Positions 36,601 to 48,994 of a DNA stretch of 64,000 bases are shown here, piece after piece. Both the position numbers and the translations under genes were made by a program. The DNA comes from Sapria himalayana. Taxonomy: Eukaryota > Streptophyta > Magnoliopsida > Malpighiales > Rafflesiaceae. Numbering within the stretch: the stretch's first letter is position 1; each line of letters begins with the position of its first letter. Under the pieces are notes generated by a model. The model worked only from the letters and a program-made list of their open reading frames with translations. It did no database searches and was not told where the DNA came from. The stretch spans positions 1,869,512 to 1,933,511 of the forward strand of contig JAREIK010002645.1 in NCBI GenBank assembly GCA_029783825.1. Reading direction: 5' to 3'.

Positions 36601-36666
36601 GTACTTTTCTACATGGTGCATGAGCCTCTCCAATTTAGTATGTTCATTTCTCTATGTAAATAATGT

Positions 36667-36980
36667 TGTTTTAGAACAACAATTCCTTGTTAAAACAAGG
36701 AATTCTTAAGAACAATAAGCATAGAACAGAGAAGATGAGTAGAAGAGAAGAGAGGAAGAAGAAGAGTCGCACAGCAGCAGGAAACAAATTATCAATCAAA
36801 TGGAAAAATGTTCGGCCGCTAGGTCAAGAAAAATGAGGAGTTTATATATCCCTTCTAATAATTGAAAGAAAAGAAAATATTAAAAAAACTTTACAGCTAT
36901 ATATTCAATAAATGCTCATTAAGGGCTTAGTAGTCATTTTACTCTAAGCCCTCTCAACTTAAACAAACAGCCCGTCAACA
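36667..36980 (-). repeat. Copia 3' LTR
   Basis: Begins TGTTTTAGAAC and ends CCCGTCAACA, giving the TGTT...AACA ends typical of copia LTRs. It contains an AG-rich stretch (gaagagaggaagaagaagag). Confidence 0.93.
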
Positions 36981-37650
36981 GTCCCCCCCATTCGATGTAG
37001 TTGAGATCAGACCAAGCTTTTCTCTCAAGTATACCAGCTTTTCTCTAGGCAGGGACTTCGTAAATATATCCACCACTTGTTCTTCGGTCCTGCAAAAAAC
37101 CAATTTAACTTCATTAGATTCAATTGCATCCTCAATGAAGTGATATTTTAAGCCTATGTGTTTAGTTCGACTATGCATTACCATATCACTCGCAATAGAT
37201 ATACTCGACTGATTATCACAATGAATTTTTGTTGGATGTTTTTGAGATTTATCTAAGTCACCCAGAAGCTTTCTAAGCCATAAGGCTTGGGAGGTTGCAA
37301 CTGATGCTGAGACATATTAAGCTTCAGTAGTAGATAGGGTTAAGGTTGATTGTTTCTTGGACTGCCAAGAAACAGCCGCAGTTCCTAAGTTAAATACATA
37401 TCTAGAGGTACTTTTGTAATCCTCTGGATTTCCTCCCCAATCACTATCACAGTAACCAATAATTTCTGTATGGTTAATTTTGTGATATTTCAGACCTAAA
37501 TTAATTATGCCTTTAAGATACCTCAATATCCTTTTGGCAGCACTTAAATGTATGTGATTTGGACAATGCATAAATTGTGACAACAGGTGAACAGAGTATA
37601 CAATATCAGGTCTGGTTGCTGATGCATACAACAAGCTACCAATTAAGCTT
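36975..37650 (-). pseudogene. Copia RNase H domain
   Basis: RNase H removes the RNA template during reverse transcription. The frame at 37,317-37,634 gives [20 protein letters not shown], then [20 protein letters not shown] and [14 protein letters not shown] replaces the glutamate codon of the usual TEAEY, then the same frame continues as YVSASVATSQALWLRKLLGD, a HCDNQSS motif, HIGLKYHFIE and DIFTKSLPREK. Apart from that stop, this section is nearly intact. It ends at 36,975, six bases inside the 3' LTR end. Confidence 0.9.
36981..36991 (-). promoter_or_regulatory. Copia polypurine tract
   Basis: The plus strand reads gtcccccccat next to the left LTR; on the element strand this is a purine run (ATGGGGGGGAC-like) immediately before the 3' LTR, the expected second-strand primer. 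Confidence 0.85.
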
Positions 37651-37689
37651 TAGTATGTCTTTTCATTCACTGGTTTTCCTTGAGCTGAA

Positions 37690-38365
37690 AGTAATTTTTG
37701 GTTTACTTCCAAGGGGGTAGATATTGGCTTGCAGTACTCATTCCAAAACTTTTCAGTAATAGTTTAATATATGTAATTTGAGAAATGGACACACCACTTG
37801 TGTCTTGAGTTATTTCAAGTCCTAAGAATTGTTTTAGATTTCCTAGGTCCGACATCTCATACTTAGTTTCCATTTCTCTCCTAAAGTTATTTATTAATTC
37901 AATTTTATTGCTTGTAAAAATAATATCATCTACATATAAAGAGACAATTAAAATTCCAGAATGCTTATCTCTTTTAATATAGAGTGTAGGCTCACTCTTA
38001 CTTCTGCTGAATCCTTGATTCAGAAAGTATGAATTAATTTGTTGATACCAAGCACGAGGAGCTTGTTTCAACCCATACAAAGTCTTATTTAATCTATAAA
38101 CACAGTGTTAACTCCCCTTTTTTACAAACTCAGGGGGTTGTTCTACATAGATTTATTTCTTTAGTCTTCCATTTAGGAAGGCTGACTTTATGTCTAATTG
38201 GAATAAATTCCAGCCTTTCTGTCCAGCTAAGGCTATTAAAAACCTTATGGTTTTTAACCTTGCTACTGGAGCAAAGGTTTCATGGTAGTCTATTCTGGGT
38301 TTTTGTGAGTAGCCTTTAGTTACCAATCGAGCCTTATATACAGGCTGATTTGAATTCGACTAAGT
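37690..38365 (-). pseudogene. Copia reverse transcriptase
   Basis: RNA-directed DNA polymerase of the copia polyprotein. 38,100-38,360 reads [29 protein letters not shown] and [11 protein letters not shown] with stops. 37,703-38,080 is open and contains MYGLKQAPRAWYQQINSYFL and SLYVDDIIFTSN; the catalytic YVDD is at 37,925-37,936. It continues with MSDLGNLKQFLGLEI. A stop interrupts the 'KK.IYVEQPPEF' region and the frame changes before RNase H. Confidence 0.92.
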
Positions 38366-39040
38366 TTTAATCCTATAAATCCACTTAACACCTATGTTGT
38401 GTTTATTTGGGGGTAAGTCCACTAAAGTCCAAGTGTTATTTTTTTCAATGACAAACATTTCTGTCTGCATCGCTTCGATCCAGAATTGATGTTTTATAGC
38501 CTCTTCATAGTTGAGTGACTCAACTGAGGCGTAATTACATCTCTGGTAAATATCCATCAAGTCTTTATATTTAACATGAGTTATTTTATTTGGTTCAGTC
38601 ACAGATTCAGAATTAGGTGAGGAATTACAACTATATTCAGAAACAGATTTAGACTTGTATTCAGAACCGCATTCAGAAGAAAAATCAGAAGAAAACTCAG
38701 AAGAAAAATCAGAGAGTGAGCTGAAATCATACCTTGGAGCGCTTATTAATTTATTGCTAGTTACAGCAGCTTCTGTGCAACCATTTTTGGTTCCAGAGTT
38801 TGCTTCATTCAAACATTCAACCCACTTACTATTTTCATCAATTAAAATGTCTCTACTCACCAGAAATGACTTAGTTTCTGGTGAATACAGTCTGTAACCC
38901 TTGGATTGCAAACTGTATCCAACTAAGATATACTTAAGATTCTTTGAGTCTAGTTTGGTTCTTTGTGCACTTGATATATTGGGAGTAACAAACACTCACG
39001 AATACCCTTAAATGTTTGACATTTGGTTTCCTTCCAGTTC
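38366..39040 (-). pseudogene. Copia integrase C-terminal region and integrase-RT linker
   Basis: Frame at 38,360-38,995. The GKEL-like part reads DSKNLKYILVGYSLQSKGYR and FLVSRDILIDENSKW. A serine-rich linker with repeated FSSEFSSDFSSE follows, then the start of the RT domain (YEEAIKHQFWIEAMQTEMFV, NNTWTLVDLPP). It is in a different frame from the integrase core upstream, separated by a frameshift near 39,000-39,040. Confidence 0.85.
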
Positions 39041-40100
39041 AGGCTTGCACTGGAGTAAGGTTTTCCAGTGCTTTGGTAGGGCACCTATTGAGCAGATACA
39101 CTGATGTGTTCACTGCCTCTGCCCAAAAAGTTTTTGGGAAACCTTTCTCATTTAGAAGTGATCTAGCCATTTCCATTACAGTTCTATTTTTTCTCTCCGC
39201 AACTCCATTTTGTTGTGGTGAGTAGGCAGTGGTCAGCTGCCTAGCTATTCCTTTAAATTCACAAAATTTTGTGAATTTTTGAGACAGGAATTCACCTCCT
39301 CTATCTGTGTTAAGTGTTTTTACACTTAGTCCAGATTTTCTTTCAACAAGCAATAAGAGCTTCTTGAAGCATTCAAGTACCTCAGACTTGTGCTTCAAGA
39401 AGAACACCCATATGTGTCTTGTGCAATCATCAATAAACAGTAGGAAGTAACTACTGTTACCTAATGATTTCACTGACATGGGACCACATATGTCAGCATG
39501 TAGTAGTTCTAAGGGCTTTGAAGCTTTCCAGGCATAGTGCTTTGGAAAACTCTTTCTAGTTTGTTTTCCCAGTGAGCACTCTTCACAGACAGAGGTAGGT
39601 ATTACAAGGTTTGAAAGCACTCCTTTTACAAAATTATTTTGAAAAATATTTTTTAGGTCTAAATAATTTAAATGCCCAAACCTTCTCTGCCTGAGAGAAG
39701 CTACAGATTGGACATTCATAGATAATGTCCTATCTGTTTTCTCAGCAAATGTCAGTGGAAAACTTCTTCCACTTGACATCTTTACTGTCCATGAGGGTTG
39801 ATCACTCCCATGATCAAAAATTTCACACATGTTATTCTCAAATGACAGTTTATAACCCTTTTCAATTAACTGGCCAACACTTAATAAATTTTGGTCCAAA
39901 GCAGGAACTAGAAGTACATCTTTTATGAATTTTATTCCAGAGCAGGTGGGTACTGCCACTCTGCCCTTGGCTTGCGCCTGAACTAATTCACCATTGCCCA
40001 ATTTGACTTGTGAATTTACCACTGGAAGTAAATCCACAAATATTTCCTTATTTTCAGACATGTGGTTTGAGCAACCATTGTCTAGAAACTAGGTATTTAT
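39039..40100 (-). pseudogene. Copia protease and integrase core
   Basis: The 340-codon frame at 39,039-40,061 covers the end of the aspartic protease and most of integrase. The protease active site just upstream reads FLDNGCSNHM where the family has DSG, so the catalytic triplet is altered, and a TAG precedes it. The integrase zinc-binding part reads SLRQRRFGHLN (the first histidine is replaced by glutamine) with CEECSLGKQ. The core keeps the D,D35E residues: LLHADICGP, LNTDRGGEF and SPQQNGVAERKNRT. Integrase inserts the cDNA into the genome. Confidence 0.9.
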
Positions 40101-41092
40101 TGAAGGTATATTTTCTATTTCATTTGCATTAAACAGATGTTCTACAAAGGTTACTCGCTCTGTAAAACCAGCATTCTGTTTGGAGATGCTTTTATAGTTC
40201 TTCGAATTATGTCCAAACCTTTTACAGTTTTGGCATTGATTCTGTTTTCGAAACCAACACTCAGTCGCAGTGTGGTTTAATCTCTTGCATATATTGCAAG
40301 AGACAGATTGGTCTTTAGGTGAGTCATTAGAGAGAGTAGAAGAAGAGCCAGTTTTAATTTTATTTTTGTTTTTATTTTTAAACTCATACCTTTGACTGCT
40401 TCTCTTACTCCTCATGTCTCTGGATTGATTTTCAGCCTTGTTAGAATTGTTCTCCCATCTTGACTGCATTGTAGTTTCTCTAGAACTTTCTGTCATCTTC
40501 AATAATCGGCTTTCGTATGATTTTAATGAACTCAGAACTTGCTGGATTGATAGCTTTGATAAATCCTTGGTTTCCTCTATCACTGCCACAATGACATCAA
40601 ATTTATCAGGCATACAGATTAGTAATTTCTCAACTAATCGAGTCTCAGAGATGTCTTCTCCGTGAATCTTAAGTTGATTGATTATATCAAAGAACTGAGT
40701 TGAAGACTCAGTAAGAGAATCTGAGTTTTTCATACTCAGATTCTCGAAATCTTTTCTCAAGGAGTGCAGAAGAGCTCCTCGAGCTTTCTTATCTCCTTGG
40801 TATTCCTCGATTAGGATGTCCCAAGCCTCCTTGGCTTGAGTACAGCCAAGTAATCGGGAAAATATTGCATTACTTACACCCTGTTAGATGAAAAGTAATG
40901 CTTTGGCATTTAATTTTCGTAATTCCTTCTCTTGTAACAAATCTTTACCTTCCAGAATGGAGAAATTTCTCATATATCTTGGGAGATAAATAATGTTCGC
41001 ATTTTAACAAGCCAGTAATCAAAATTTTCACCATCAAACAAGGGAATAGGAATCGAACCCGAGTTTGATGAGTTTTGACCTTTTGAAAACAT
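40089..41092 (-). pseudogene. Copia gag
   Basis: Nucleocapsid/capsid protein. The likely start is MFSKGQNSS at 41,092, giving LFDGENFDYWLVKMRTLFIS, the usual N-terminal gag motif. After a frame break (40,770-40,970) the frame at 40,089-40,760 gives a UBN2-type region (SSTQFFDIINQLKIHGEDIS, RLVEKLLICMPDKFDVIVA) and two zinc knuckles. The first is complete (CNICKRLNHTATEC). The second, CQNCKRFGHNSKNY, has lost its last cysteine. The gag frame is the same as that of the protease-integrase segment, separated only by the TAG. Confidence 0.88.
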
Positions 41093-41319
41093 AATAATTT
41101 TAAAAAACAACTTGAAAATTTTTGAACAGAATGTTAGGGTTTTGTAAGAAATATGTTTTAAAAACCACAAAACCTTTAGATCTTAGTAGATCTGGTCAGA
41201 TATATGCTAGATCTTAAGAAATTTGTGAAAATAATTAGGTTTTTCAGAGAACGCCTAATCTGGAGAAATTAGATTTGAATAATATTCAAAAATAATCTCG
41301 ATCTCAGTTAGGAAACGAA

Positions 41320-41331
41320 GCTCTGATACCA
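41320..41331 (-). promoter_or_regulatory. Copia primer-binding site (initiator tRNA-Met)
   Basis: The plus strand reads gctctgatacca; the element strand is TGGTATCAGAGC, the standard initiator Met-tRNA primer site. It lies six bases from the 5' LTR. Confidence 0.95.
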
Positions 41332-41337
41332 GAATAT

Positions 41338-41651
41338 TGTTTTAGAACAATAATTCCTTGTTAAAATAAGGAATTCTTAAGAACAATAAGCACAGAACAG
41401 AGAAGATGAGTAGAAGAGAAGAGAGGAAGAAGAAGAGTCGTGCAGTAGCAGAAAACCAATTATCAATCAAATGGAAAAATGTTCGGCCGCTAGGTCAAGA
41501 AAAATGAGGAGTTTATATATCCCTTCTAATAATTGAAACAAAAGAAAATATTAAAAAAACTTTACAGTTATATATTCAATAAATGCTCATTAAGGGCTTA
41601 GTAGTCATTTTACTCTAAGCCCGCTCAACTTAGACGAACAGCCCGTCAACA
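41338..41651 (-). repeat. Copia 5' LTR
   Basis: TGTTTTAGAAC...CCCGTCAACA, same length as the left LTR, with about 13 base differences from it. Confidence 0.93.
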
Positions 41652-41817
41652 AATACTTCTTTTATAATTTTTAAAAACTGGACATTTCTTGATACATATA
41701 AAATTAAATGAGATCACCGATTCTCATTTAAAAATAAAAACAAAGCCAAAAATAAAATAAAAATAATAATCCAACCATATAATATTTTTGTTTTTCCAAA
41801 ACTGGGCAGACTTAATA

Positions 41818-41875
41818 GATATATATATATATATATATGCGTGGGTGTGTGTGCGTGCGTGCGCGCGTGTGTGTA
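41818..41875. repeat. Compound microsatellite (AT)n-(GT/GC)n
   Basis: An (AT) run of about 20 bases leads into gtgtgtgcgtgcgtgcgcgc-type repeats. Confidence 0.95.
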
Positions 41876-44800
41876 GGTTTTCAAAAACAAAAAAAAAATC
41901 AATTTGTTTTGTTTAAATGATGAAGCATACAAGTGCATGGTAAAATTTGATTTATCATTTACAATGAACCAAAATATAATATTTAATATTTGGTGTAATT
42001 TTTACTAAATATTCAAAATTAGTTAATTAGGTTTTTTTTTTTTGTAGATATTTTTAGTTTCTGTATATAAGCATAACTTTTCTAATAAAACAAGTGTAAA
42101 CCCATTAGATGGTTTTATCATATTTTTTTAAAAAAGATGCCAGGATTGAGGTTCTTTGTATCTTTTCTTTTCTTCCTCATTATTTTCTTGGGTTTTGGAG
42201 TTGGGGATCGCTCAAAGAAGATAAAATCTGTCTAAATCTTTCCTTGTGCGGATAAGTCAAATCATTTTGAAATAATACATTTTGGGCCTTAATAAATTTC
42301 ATTAATTTGCATTAATAAAAAATTTAATTTATATTTGCTAGCTGATAAACTTTTTGAGTTCTATTGCTTGCCTCATGAACTCTCCGAATGCTTTTGCTGG
42401 TCTCATTTATTCATTACCTCAAACTAAGTGTAATTTCCATCCTAATTCACCCTTACATGATATATTATTTTTTTGTGATCTGGAACAGAATATGTCATAC
42501 TTCTTCCATTGCTCTGTTCTTCCAATTGTCTCTCGTTTCCAGCCCAGATCTTCAACTAACAGATGCGTGCACATCATGAGAGAACAGGGGGAGTGGGGGA
42601 AAAAGAGGACAGGAAAAGGACGTAAAGAAACAGAACAGGAGTTAGAATAAATGGAGAGGAACAAAAGCACCGAGATGGGTGAGGCAGACAATCAAAAGAT
42701 ATGGTTTTTGCTGCTTATTGGTTTCCAGCTCAACAGGCCGAGTAAACGCAAGGACACAGAAAGACTGACCATCGATCGTTCCCTGCAGCCCTGCTTACTC
42801 ACTAAGCATTCAAAGCATACACCGAGTTCCTTTTTTGGGAATTTACCGTCCTCTTTTGCCTTTATGTCATGATCACCATATACAACTCAGAGCTAGAAAG
42901 ATGACAGCTGTTCTATCATGCTAGTTAAAGGACGAGGAGCACTGTGAGGGCTCACAGATTTTAAAGATTTACAAAGCATTCAGTTAGCTAATATTATGTT
43001 TTGATTTTTGAAGCAAAAATTCGAAAATATTTATTATTTCATCCCAAATCTTAAAAAAAAAAAATTATGAAAAAACTACCCAAAGCCAAAGCATATAATA
43101 TTTATGTTTTCACGACCCAAAAATCATAAACTCAACTTTATTCTAAAATATTTTTAAAATTTATTCCCAAAAATCTGTTTTTTTTTTTAAATTTAGTGCA
43201 TGGTTTTTGAATTCTAAAATTGCTCACCAAATGTGAAACCTATTTCGAAATTAATTTCATTTTTTAAAAATTTAGTGCATGGTTTTTGAATTCTAGAACA
43301 TAAATATTTTAGTTTTTGGAAATCTTTACAAAATGTTGCCATTTTGTTCACTTTCAATGTGATGGTTCCAATCACACCTTAACTACCAAACCCATTGGGT
43401 ATATTACATGTACGATGTTGACAAACAAATTTAGTCAAACTAGTATGATTTAGTTTAATTAGTTTTATTTGCTTGATTTATTTAGTTTGGTTGTTTTTTT
43501 AGTACTGAGATGACTTTTATTGTTGTTGGCTGTGTTAAACAATTTTGGATAAAATAAAGGATAAGATACTTGGAGCATTTTTCCATTACCAATAGTTAAT
43601 GGACAAACATTAAAAAATTATGAGTAATTTGTTTAGTATATATGGTTGATGGAAGAAAGTGATAACCCTCAATAATGTGTAAGAAAAATACAACTCCATG
43701 AGGGCACATATATTGCCGTGATGTTCTCTTAGTTGAAGAGAGGTTCTCCTTCAGGTGCACAGTTTGGAAAAGAAAATGAGTAAATCTCTAATTATGATTT
43801 GATGTTAAAAACTTTCAGTTACAAACTAATTTATAAATTGTATTAACTTGAGCTTCAATAGCAACCAATGAACCAATTGATATTTGAGATTCTGATTTCA
43901 ATATGAGCTTGTTCATAGTTCATGTTCAAGGGTGGATGAACTAGGTGTACTTTAATGTCAATGCAACCCAACTTCTCCCTCTTGAATTAAAGGTACCTTA
44001 CATGCTCGAATCAAATTTGGGATGCACTTAGACACATACACATGAATAATTTAAACATTCTCAACTTAATTTGGCAGATAAATATTTTGTTTTTTGTGCA
44101 TCAAACATGGAATATATAAAAAAATCCAATACCACCTAAATATATTCTTGAAACTATATGTTAATTGATTTCTAATAAGCATATAGTATGCAAAAATTGA
44201 ATTACCAAACATATTTTATTGTATCTAATAAAATGACATTCAATTTCAATATATTCTATTCTATTGTAAAACATTAAGTTTAGTAAAGGAAGTCACTCCT
44301 GCTTCCTTGTTGTGCTTGACTTGGTGCTCTAGTGAAATGCCAAAATGGTGTAATGAGACCTAGCCTAGCTAGCCAAATTACCTATTTATTGGTAGTATAA
44401 ATTATGTTTTGATATACTATCTAGAAAATATTTACAAAAAAATACTCAGTTTTTATTATTAGGAAAGAATAAATCAAAATAAAAAAGCATTTACATTTTA
44501 GTACACTCAAAAATATAAACATAAAAATACCTTAGATCATATAAAAAAACAAAAAAAAAATGAAATTAATATTTATGTAAATAAACATATAATGTATGTT
44601 TATATTATTGTTGGGGTCGCAGTGACGGACAATTTTCATGAATTTATTGGTTGTCTCTTTTGTATTAATGACAACTATCTGTAACTCTTATATTATAGAC
44701 AGAGAAGAAAAAATTTAAAAGCATTGACCGAGGAGTTTGAATGCTTCACAAACTAACTATTCCTTAGTTAAAAACAAAATTACAACATTCCTAGACCTTC

Positions 44801-45640
44801 AAATGATGCTATTGTTGTATATAGTTGGTTTTGATAAACTGTTTTGTATAATCAAAAATATTTTCTACTTCAATATTTTTAATGTTAGTGCAGGAAATAA
44901 AATATTGAAAGGTTAGGAATGCAGCAATAGCATAATAACAGGGTTCCTGCTGCCTGGTCAGTGGGCCAGAAAAATTTTTGGAGCCAAACTCGGTCTATCC
45001 AAGTGATCCGACTCACTCAGTTATTGATATAAATTGTTTTTATTACTATTTTTGCGTCGTTGTAATTTTTGCTTGAGGAACTGTTCATCTCTGTTTTCTC
45101 CTTTCTGCGTGATTTTCTTCGTAACTATTTCTGTTCACAAATCTGTAAGACTTGTTTTGATTATAATCTGTAAATACATAAATATTTTCTGGTGAATGTA
45201 GCTAGTCGTGCTAAATGACTAGTGAACCACGTTATTTTTCATGTTTCTACTATGTTTTGATTTTGTTTCTCGTGTGGTTTGTAGGATTGTGGTCGTGGAT
45301 ATATATCATTTGCTATTTTTATGTTTTCTTCTTCTTCTGAATCTGTGAAATCATAAATGTGGAAGCTGGAATTGCATAATAATAATAATAAAACATAATT
45401 ATTATTTTAAGCCTTCATATTTTATTTTTCAGATACTATCATTTTTAGATTTTTTATTATTTTTTTGCAAGTGTGGAGTAATATGAACAAAGAACGTGTG
45501 ATAATTTTTCACGTTCTAAAATTCAAAAAAAAAAACAAAAAATATTACATTCTCTTTTTTTATTCTCAAGAACCAAGGATGGTGCTGCTTGGATGGATAT
45601 AACATAATTTTTTTTTATCATGTGCATAAGGATTTTACTT

Positions 45641-45782
45641 TTGTTGTTGTGTGTTGTGTTGCTGTTGTGTGTTGTGAGTAATGTTGTGTGTCATGTTGAT
45701 GTTGTGTGTTGAGTATTGTTGTGGGGCATGTTGTTGTTGTGTGTTGTGAGTATTGTTGTGTGTTGAATTGTGTGTTGATGTC
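45641..45782. repeat. TGTTG-based minisatellite
   Basis: Loose repeats of tgttgtgtgttgtgagta and variants. The His/Thr/Asn-rich minus-strand frame across it (45,635-45,841) is a repeat artefact. Confidence 0.85.
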
Positions 45783-46319
45783 ATGAAATAAAAGAGTATT
45801 ATGGGATAGAATCTTTTCTTTTGTTTAGTAATTAAATACACTTAAAGATTGATGATTTCATAGTCAATTAAAACTATTTAATTAAATACTTATTGTAAAG
45901 AATAACACAAAATTTTTTGGAACATTCTTCCAAATAATCTTAGGTTTATGTTATTATTTTGAATTTTTGAATTATATGATTTTATATTATAGAAAATTAA
46001 GTTTAGTTCAAAATATAATATTTGAGCATTTTTTTTTGGATTTTAGTAAATTTGAAGACAATTTTAACACACATTATTCATATTTGCACTGCATATTAGA
46101 CTTTGGGCATTAATCTGCAAATAATATTTTATTGTGTTTTTTTGTATTATAAATTGGATATTCTGAATTTGTTTACTTAATTGTTTATAAAATTCAGAAT
46201 TTTTAATTAAAATAAATTCTTGAATCAACTTTTATTTTATTTACAACTTTGGTAATTTAAAAAAAAAATTATCTCAATTAGGGTTTTTGAAATAAAAATT
46301 TGTGTTACTACCATTATCT

Positions 46320-46556
46320 TCCATACTCTCTTAGCTTTCTATCTCAATATTTATCTTTGTGTTTTCTTAATTTCTGGATCTAGGGGTATTGACTTAGTCT
46401 CGGATAATTAGTGCATTAATTTGGTGGCTAAAAAATTAACAAATAAACACAATTAAATACTAAACAATATTAGATATATAACCAACTAGAATTGGAACTA
46501 TCCATTTTCGAGGATAGTTTGGTCAGCCCTATGTTAACCAATCATACTAAAAATAT
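46320..46556 (-). other. Gypsy leader fragment before a primer site
   Basis: 'tagctttctatctcaatatt' (46,333) and 'ttgacttagtctcggataa' parallel the leader at 17,545-17,640 of copy C. No gag is recognisable to its left. Confidence 0.5.
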
Positions 46557-46574
46557 TCCTCCATAATGGATTCA
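46557..46574 (-). promoter_or_regulatory. Degenerate primer-binding site (tRNA-Asp type)
   Basis: tcctccataatggattca matches TCCCCGGCAACGGCGCCA at 10 of 18 positions and sits where the other copies have theirs; LTR-like TGGTGTGAC follows at 46,581. Confidence 0.45.
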
Positions 46575-46580
46575 AAAATT

Positions 46581-47050
46581 TGGTGTGACTTTATTATTGT
46601 ATCAAAAATTATTGCTTTTAGTAAAACACTAAAAGTATAATTGACACTTATATATGTCTATTATAAATTTACAAGTAAATTGGTCATACAAGTAATATAG
46701 TAGACATAAGTCTATATATCGATGCCATGAGAATTATATATATAGTTTGATCGACCAATATTTAATTAACTACTATTTAAGTTAAGAAGATAAACTTGAA
46801 TCTCAGATTATTACTTAGACTCTAAGGTTGATTTACTCTCTTGTGTATGATATATATTTTTTTTAATTGTGACAATGTTATGCTTGATTGTTGGACAAAT
46901 AATAAGATGATATATATCTCACCATTTACTATTTGTTATACAAGATGGTTATCAACTATGGAATATCATTACCAAGGATGGTCCTATTTTAGTTGAACAT
47001 TTTTGTATTCTACCATCAAAATTATACTTATTCCATTCATGGATTTTTGT
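46581..47050 (-). repeat. Gypsy LTR fragment, minus orientation
   Basis: Shares with copy A the block 'catacaagtaatatagtagacataagtc' and 'tgcttgattgttggacaaat' (46,893), then stops near 47,050 where an inverted LTR begins. Confidence 0.55.
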
Positions 47051-47059
47051 TCGATATGT

Positions 47060-48720
47060 CAGATAACAATAGTACTGACTGATTAATATGATTTTCACAA
47101 TGTGTTTTGCTTGAAAAAAAAGTTTATTTGTAAAATTTCACAAAACTTAGTTTTTAAGAATTTTAATGAATGTTGTGAAATCAAAAGTTTTAGTGTAAAA
47201 TAAACAACTTAGTGTAGTTTATGACTAGAACGAGAGCAAAAATTCAAGCAAGTCATAGTATACATATAGTCATGATAATTTTTGTATATCATGATTCTAT
47301 CACCTTATTGACACAATCCTTTCATTGTGAAATATAATATTTTAGTTGAAGACTTCTTGGAGATGTAGCCGAACTTGCCCAAAATAACTTCATGGATGCT
47401 ACACTATTTTCATATCATATCAACCAAATATTTCACTAGTGCTAAAAGCCATGGTATCCTCTAGATGCCACAACTTATTTTAATTAAATCATAGAATACT
47501 CAAGCTAAAGTCATGATTCTAATTTAAAGTCACAAATTTTGGTCGTAGAATTACATAAAGTTAAACTCAAATAGCAATCAACACAAACATTGTGACTCTT
47601 GGCTTAATAGAGAAATCAAAGCTATAGGCATTATTCGACACTAGGAATTTGAGTTATAGTCATGAAATACATAAGCATTGTGACTCATCACCAATCCAAT
47701 GGGTTGCATAGACTAAATGCATAAGTTGCGGACACATGCTAGCTCTATGAGATTGTGTTACGTAGTGCAAATAACTCATCATGACTTTTCCTAGTATCAT
47801 GACCATCAAGTAGACAAAATAGTTAAAACCAATGGCTTATACCTAACATTGCAACTTTCTATTATAGAACCAAAAGGATAAAGCTTCAACTTTTATTTAG
47901 CACCACAACATTCAATTAATGAAATTCACACTAAATACTCGGGTATATAAGGAAGAGCATGAGAAGTCAAAGAAAAACATATGAGAGTCATGAGGAATGA
48001 TCCAAGGGGCCCACAACTCCATTTTCATGGTGATCAATAAGAAACAAGAATGATACAAGGCACAAGAATAAACCCTATGAGGCAGGCATGCATTCTAACC
48101 CTATCCTATGGGGCAAATCAAAGTGAAATTGAGTAAGTTTTGAGTGATTTAGATTTTAAAGTCTATATTCTTCCAAGAGATAAAATTGGGTACCTGAATT
48201 CGTATTAGAAGAATTTCAATATATCTCATATTTTATTCTTCCTAATGTTAGTATAAAAAAGAATCTAATAATGGTGTTATATATTTGTTGTAATTGAAAC
48301 TATGTTTAATACTTTAATGATATTTTATTATGATATTATATGGTAGTAGATAATTTAGTAATTAAATAGAATTTAGTCTAGGATTTTGACTATATGTGGA
48401 TTCATGCGTGATTGGAGTGGTAGGTGGAGATAGGTTAAGTTATGATCATGAAGCACTAGATAAATCTCTTATTTTAAAACTTAAAATTGAGGTATTTTTA
48501 ATCATAATGAGTATAATACTTATAAAACTAAAAATATGAATATTTTTATAGGTCACTCCATTATACATATTTTATAGGAACTAACTGTCAATTAATATTG
48601 AATGGTTAATTAAATAATCTTTTAAAGATTTCACCTTTAGTTTGAGAGTCACCTATCTTAGTGAGAGATGATGATAGATAAGTCAAGTGATAGTCATTGT
48701 TGCCAAGGACTACTTTTTCT
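47060..48720 (+). repeat. Gypsy LTR fragment, plus orientation
   Basis: Carries plus-oriented family words ('cattgtgact', 'catcatgacttttcctagtatcatgac' near 47,780) and the later landmark 'gatttcacctttagtttgagagt' (48,628), matching 15,478 in copy B. With the preceding fragment it forms a head-to-head arrangement. Confidence 0.55.
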
Positions 48721-48994
48721 AGTTTGGTTTGTCAAATTTAGTTGATATAACTATCCTTTAATAAAAGTAGTTTTATTTTTAGTAGTTTCAATAACATTAT
48801 ATTATATTATTTTGTTAATTTTTATATATAGCATATATTTAATTTATCTTGTATATCATGGAAATTTTATCATTATTTTTTTCCTTTTTTTCTTTTCTCT
48901 TTATCCACCATCCTTACATGAGGGAAACTCTAGGACTAAGCTAATACCTCATTAACAAAAAACATATGTGGGTTAGCCAACAAATTTTTAATAG
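48721..48994. other. No gene recognised
   Basis: AT-rich sequence between the gypsy LTR piece and the copia RT remnant, with nothing I can assign. Confidence 0.4.

Larger units (their letters stand above)
36667..41651 (-). mobile_element. Ty1/copia LTR retrotransposon, complete but decayed
   Basis: A minus-strand element of 4,985 bp with two 314-bp LTRs, an initiator-Met primer site, a polypurine tract, and gag, protease, integrase, RT and RNase H in the copia order. The LTRs differ at about 13 of 314 positions by my count (roughly 4%), mostly transitions. Flanking pentamers aatgt (left) and aatac (right) share three of five bases, so no clean target duplication remains. Internal frames contain several stops and at least two frame changes. 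Confidence 0.92.
41652..46319. other. Long stretch without a recognisable gene
   Basis: AT-rich, with short frames lacking family features. 42,350-42,950 is less AT-rich than its surroundings and has open frames on both strands (42,354-42,650 plus, 42,419-42,691 minus), none with a recognisable domain. At 43,189 and 43,268 the words aaatttagtgcatggttttt recur 79 bp apart. At 44,629 'tgttggggtcgcagtgacgg' could be an LTR start, but I found no partner. This may be ordinary intergenic DNA. Confidence 0.5.

Noticed and set aside
38655..39928. Plus-strand frames across the copia element
   Set aside because: They are antisense to well-recognised integrase and linker coding on the minus strand.
42354..42872. 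Possible host gene in overlapping frames
   Set aside because: No domain, splice pattern or start context supports any of the frames; kept only as a region to check.
44629..44700. Possible LTR start (tgttggggtcgcagtgacgg)
   Set aside because: No partner LTR, primer site or interior was found; the resemblance is only to the first bases.
45635..45841. His/Asn/Thr-rich frame
   Set aside because: It is the reverse reading of a TGTTG minisatellite.
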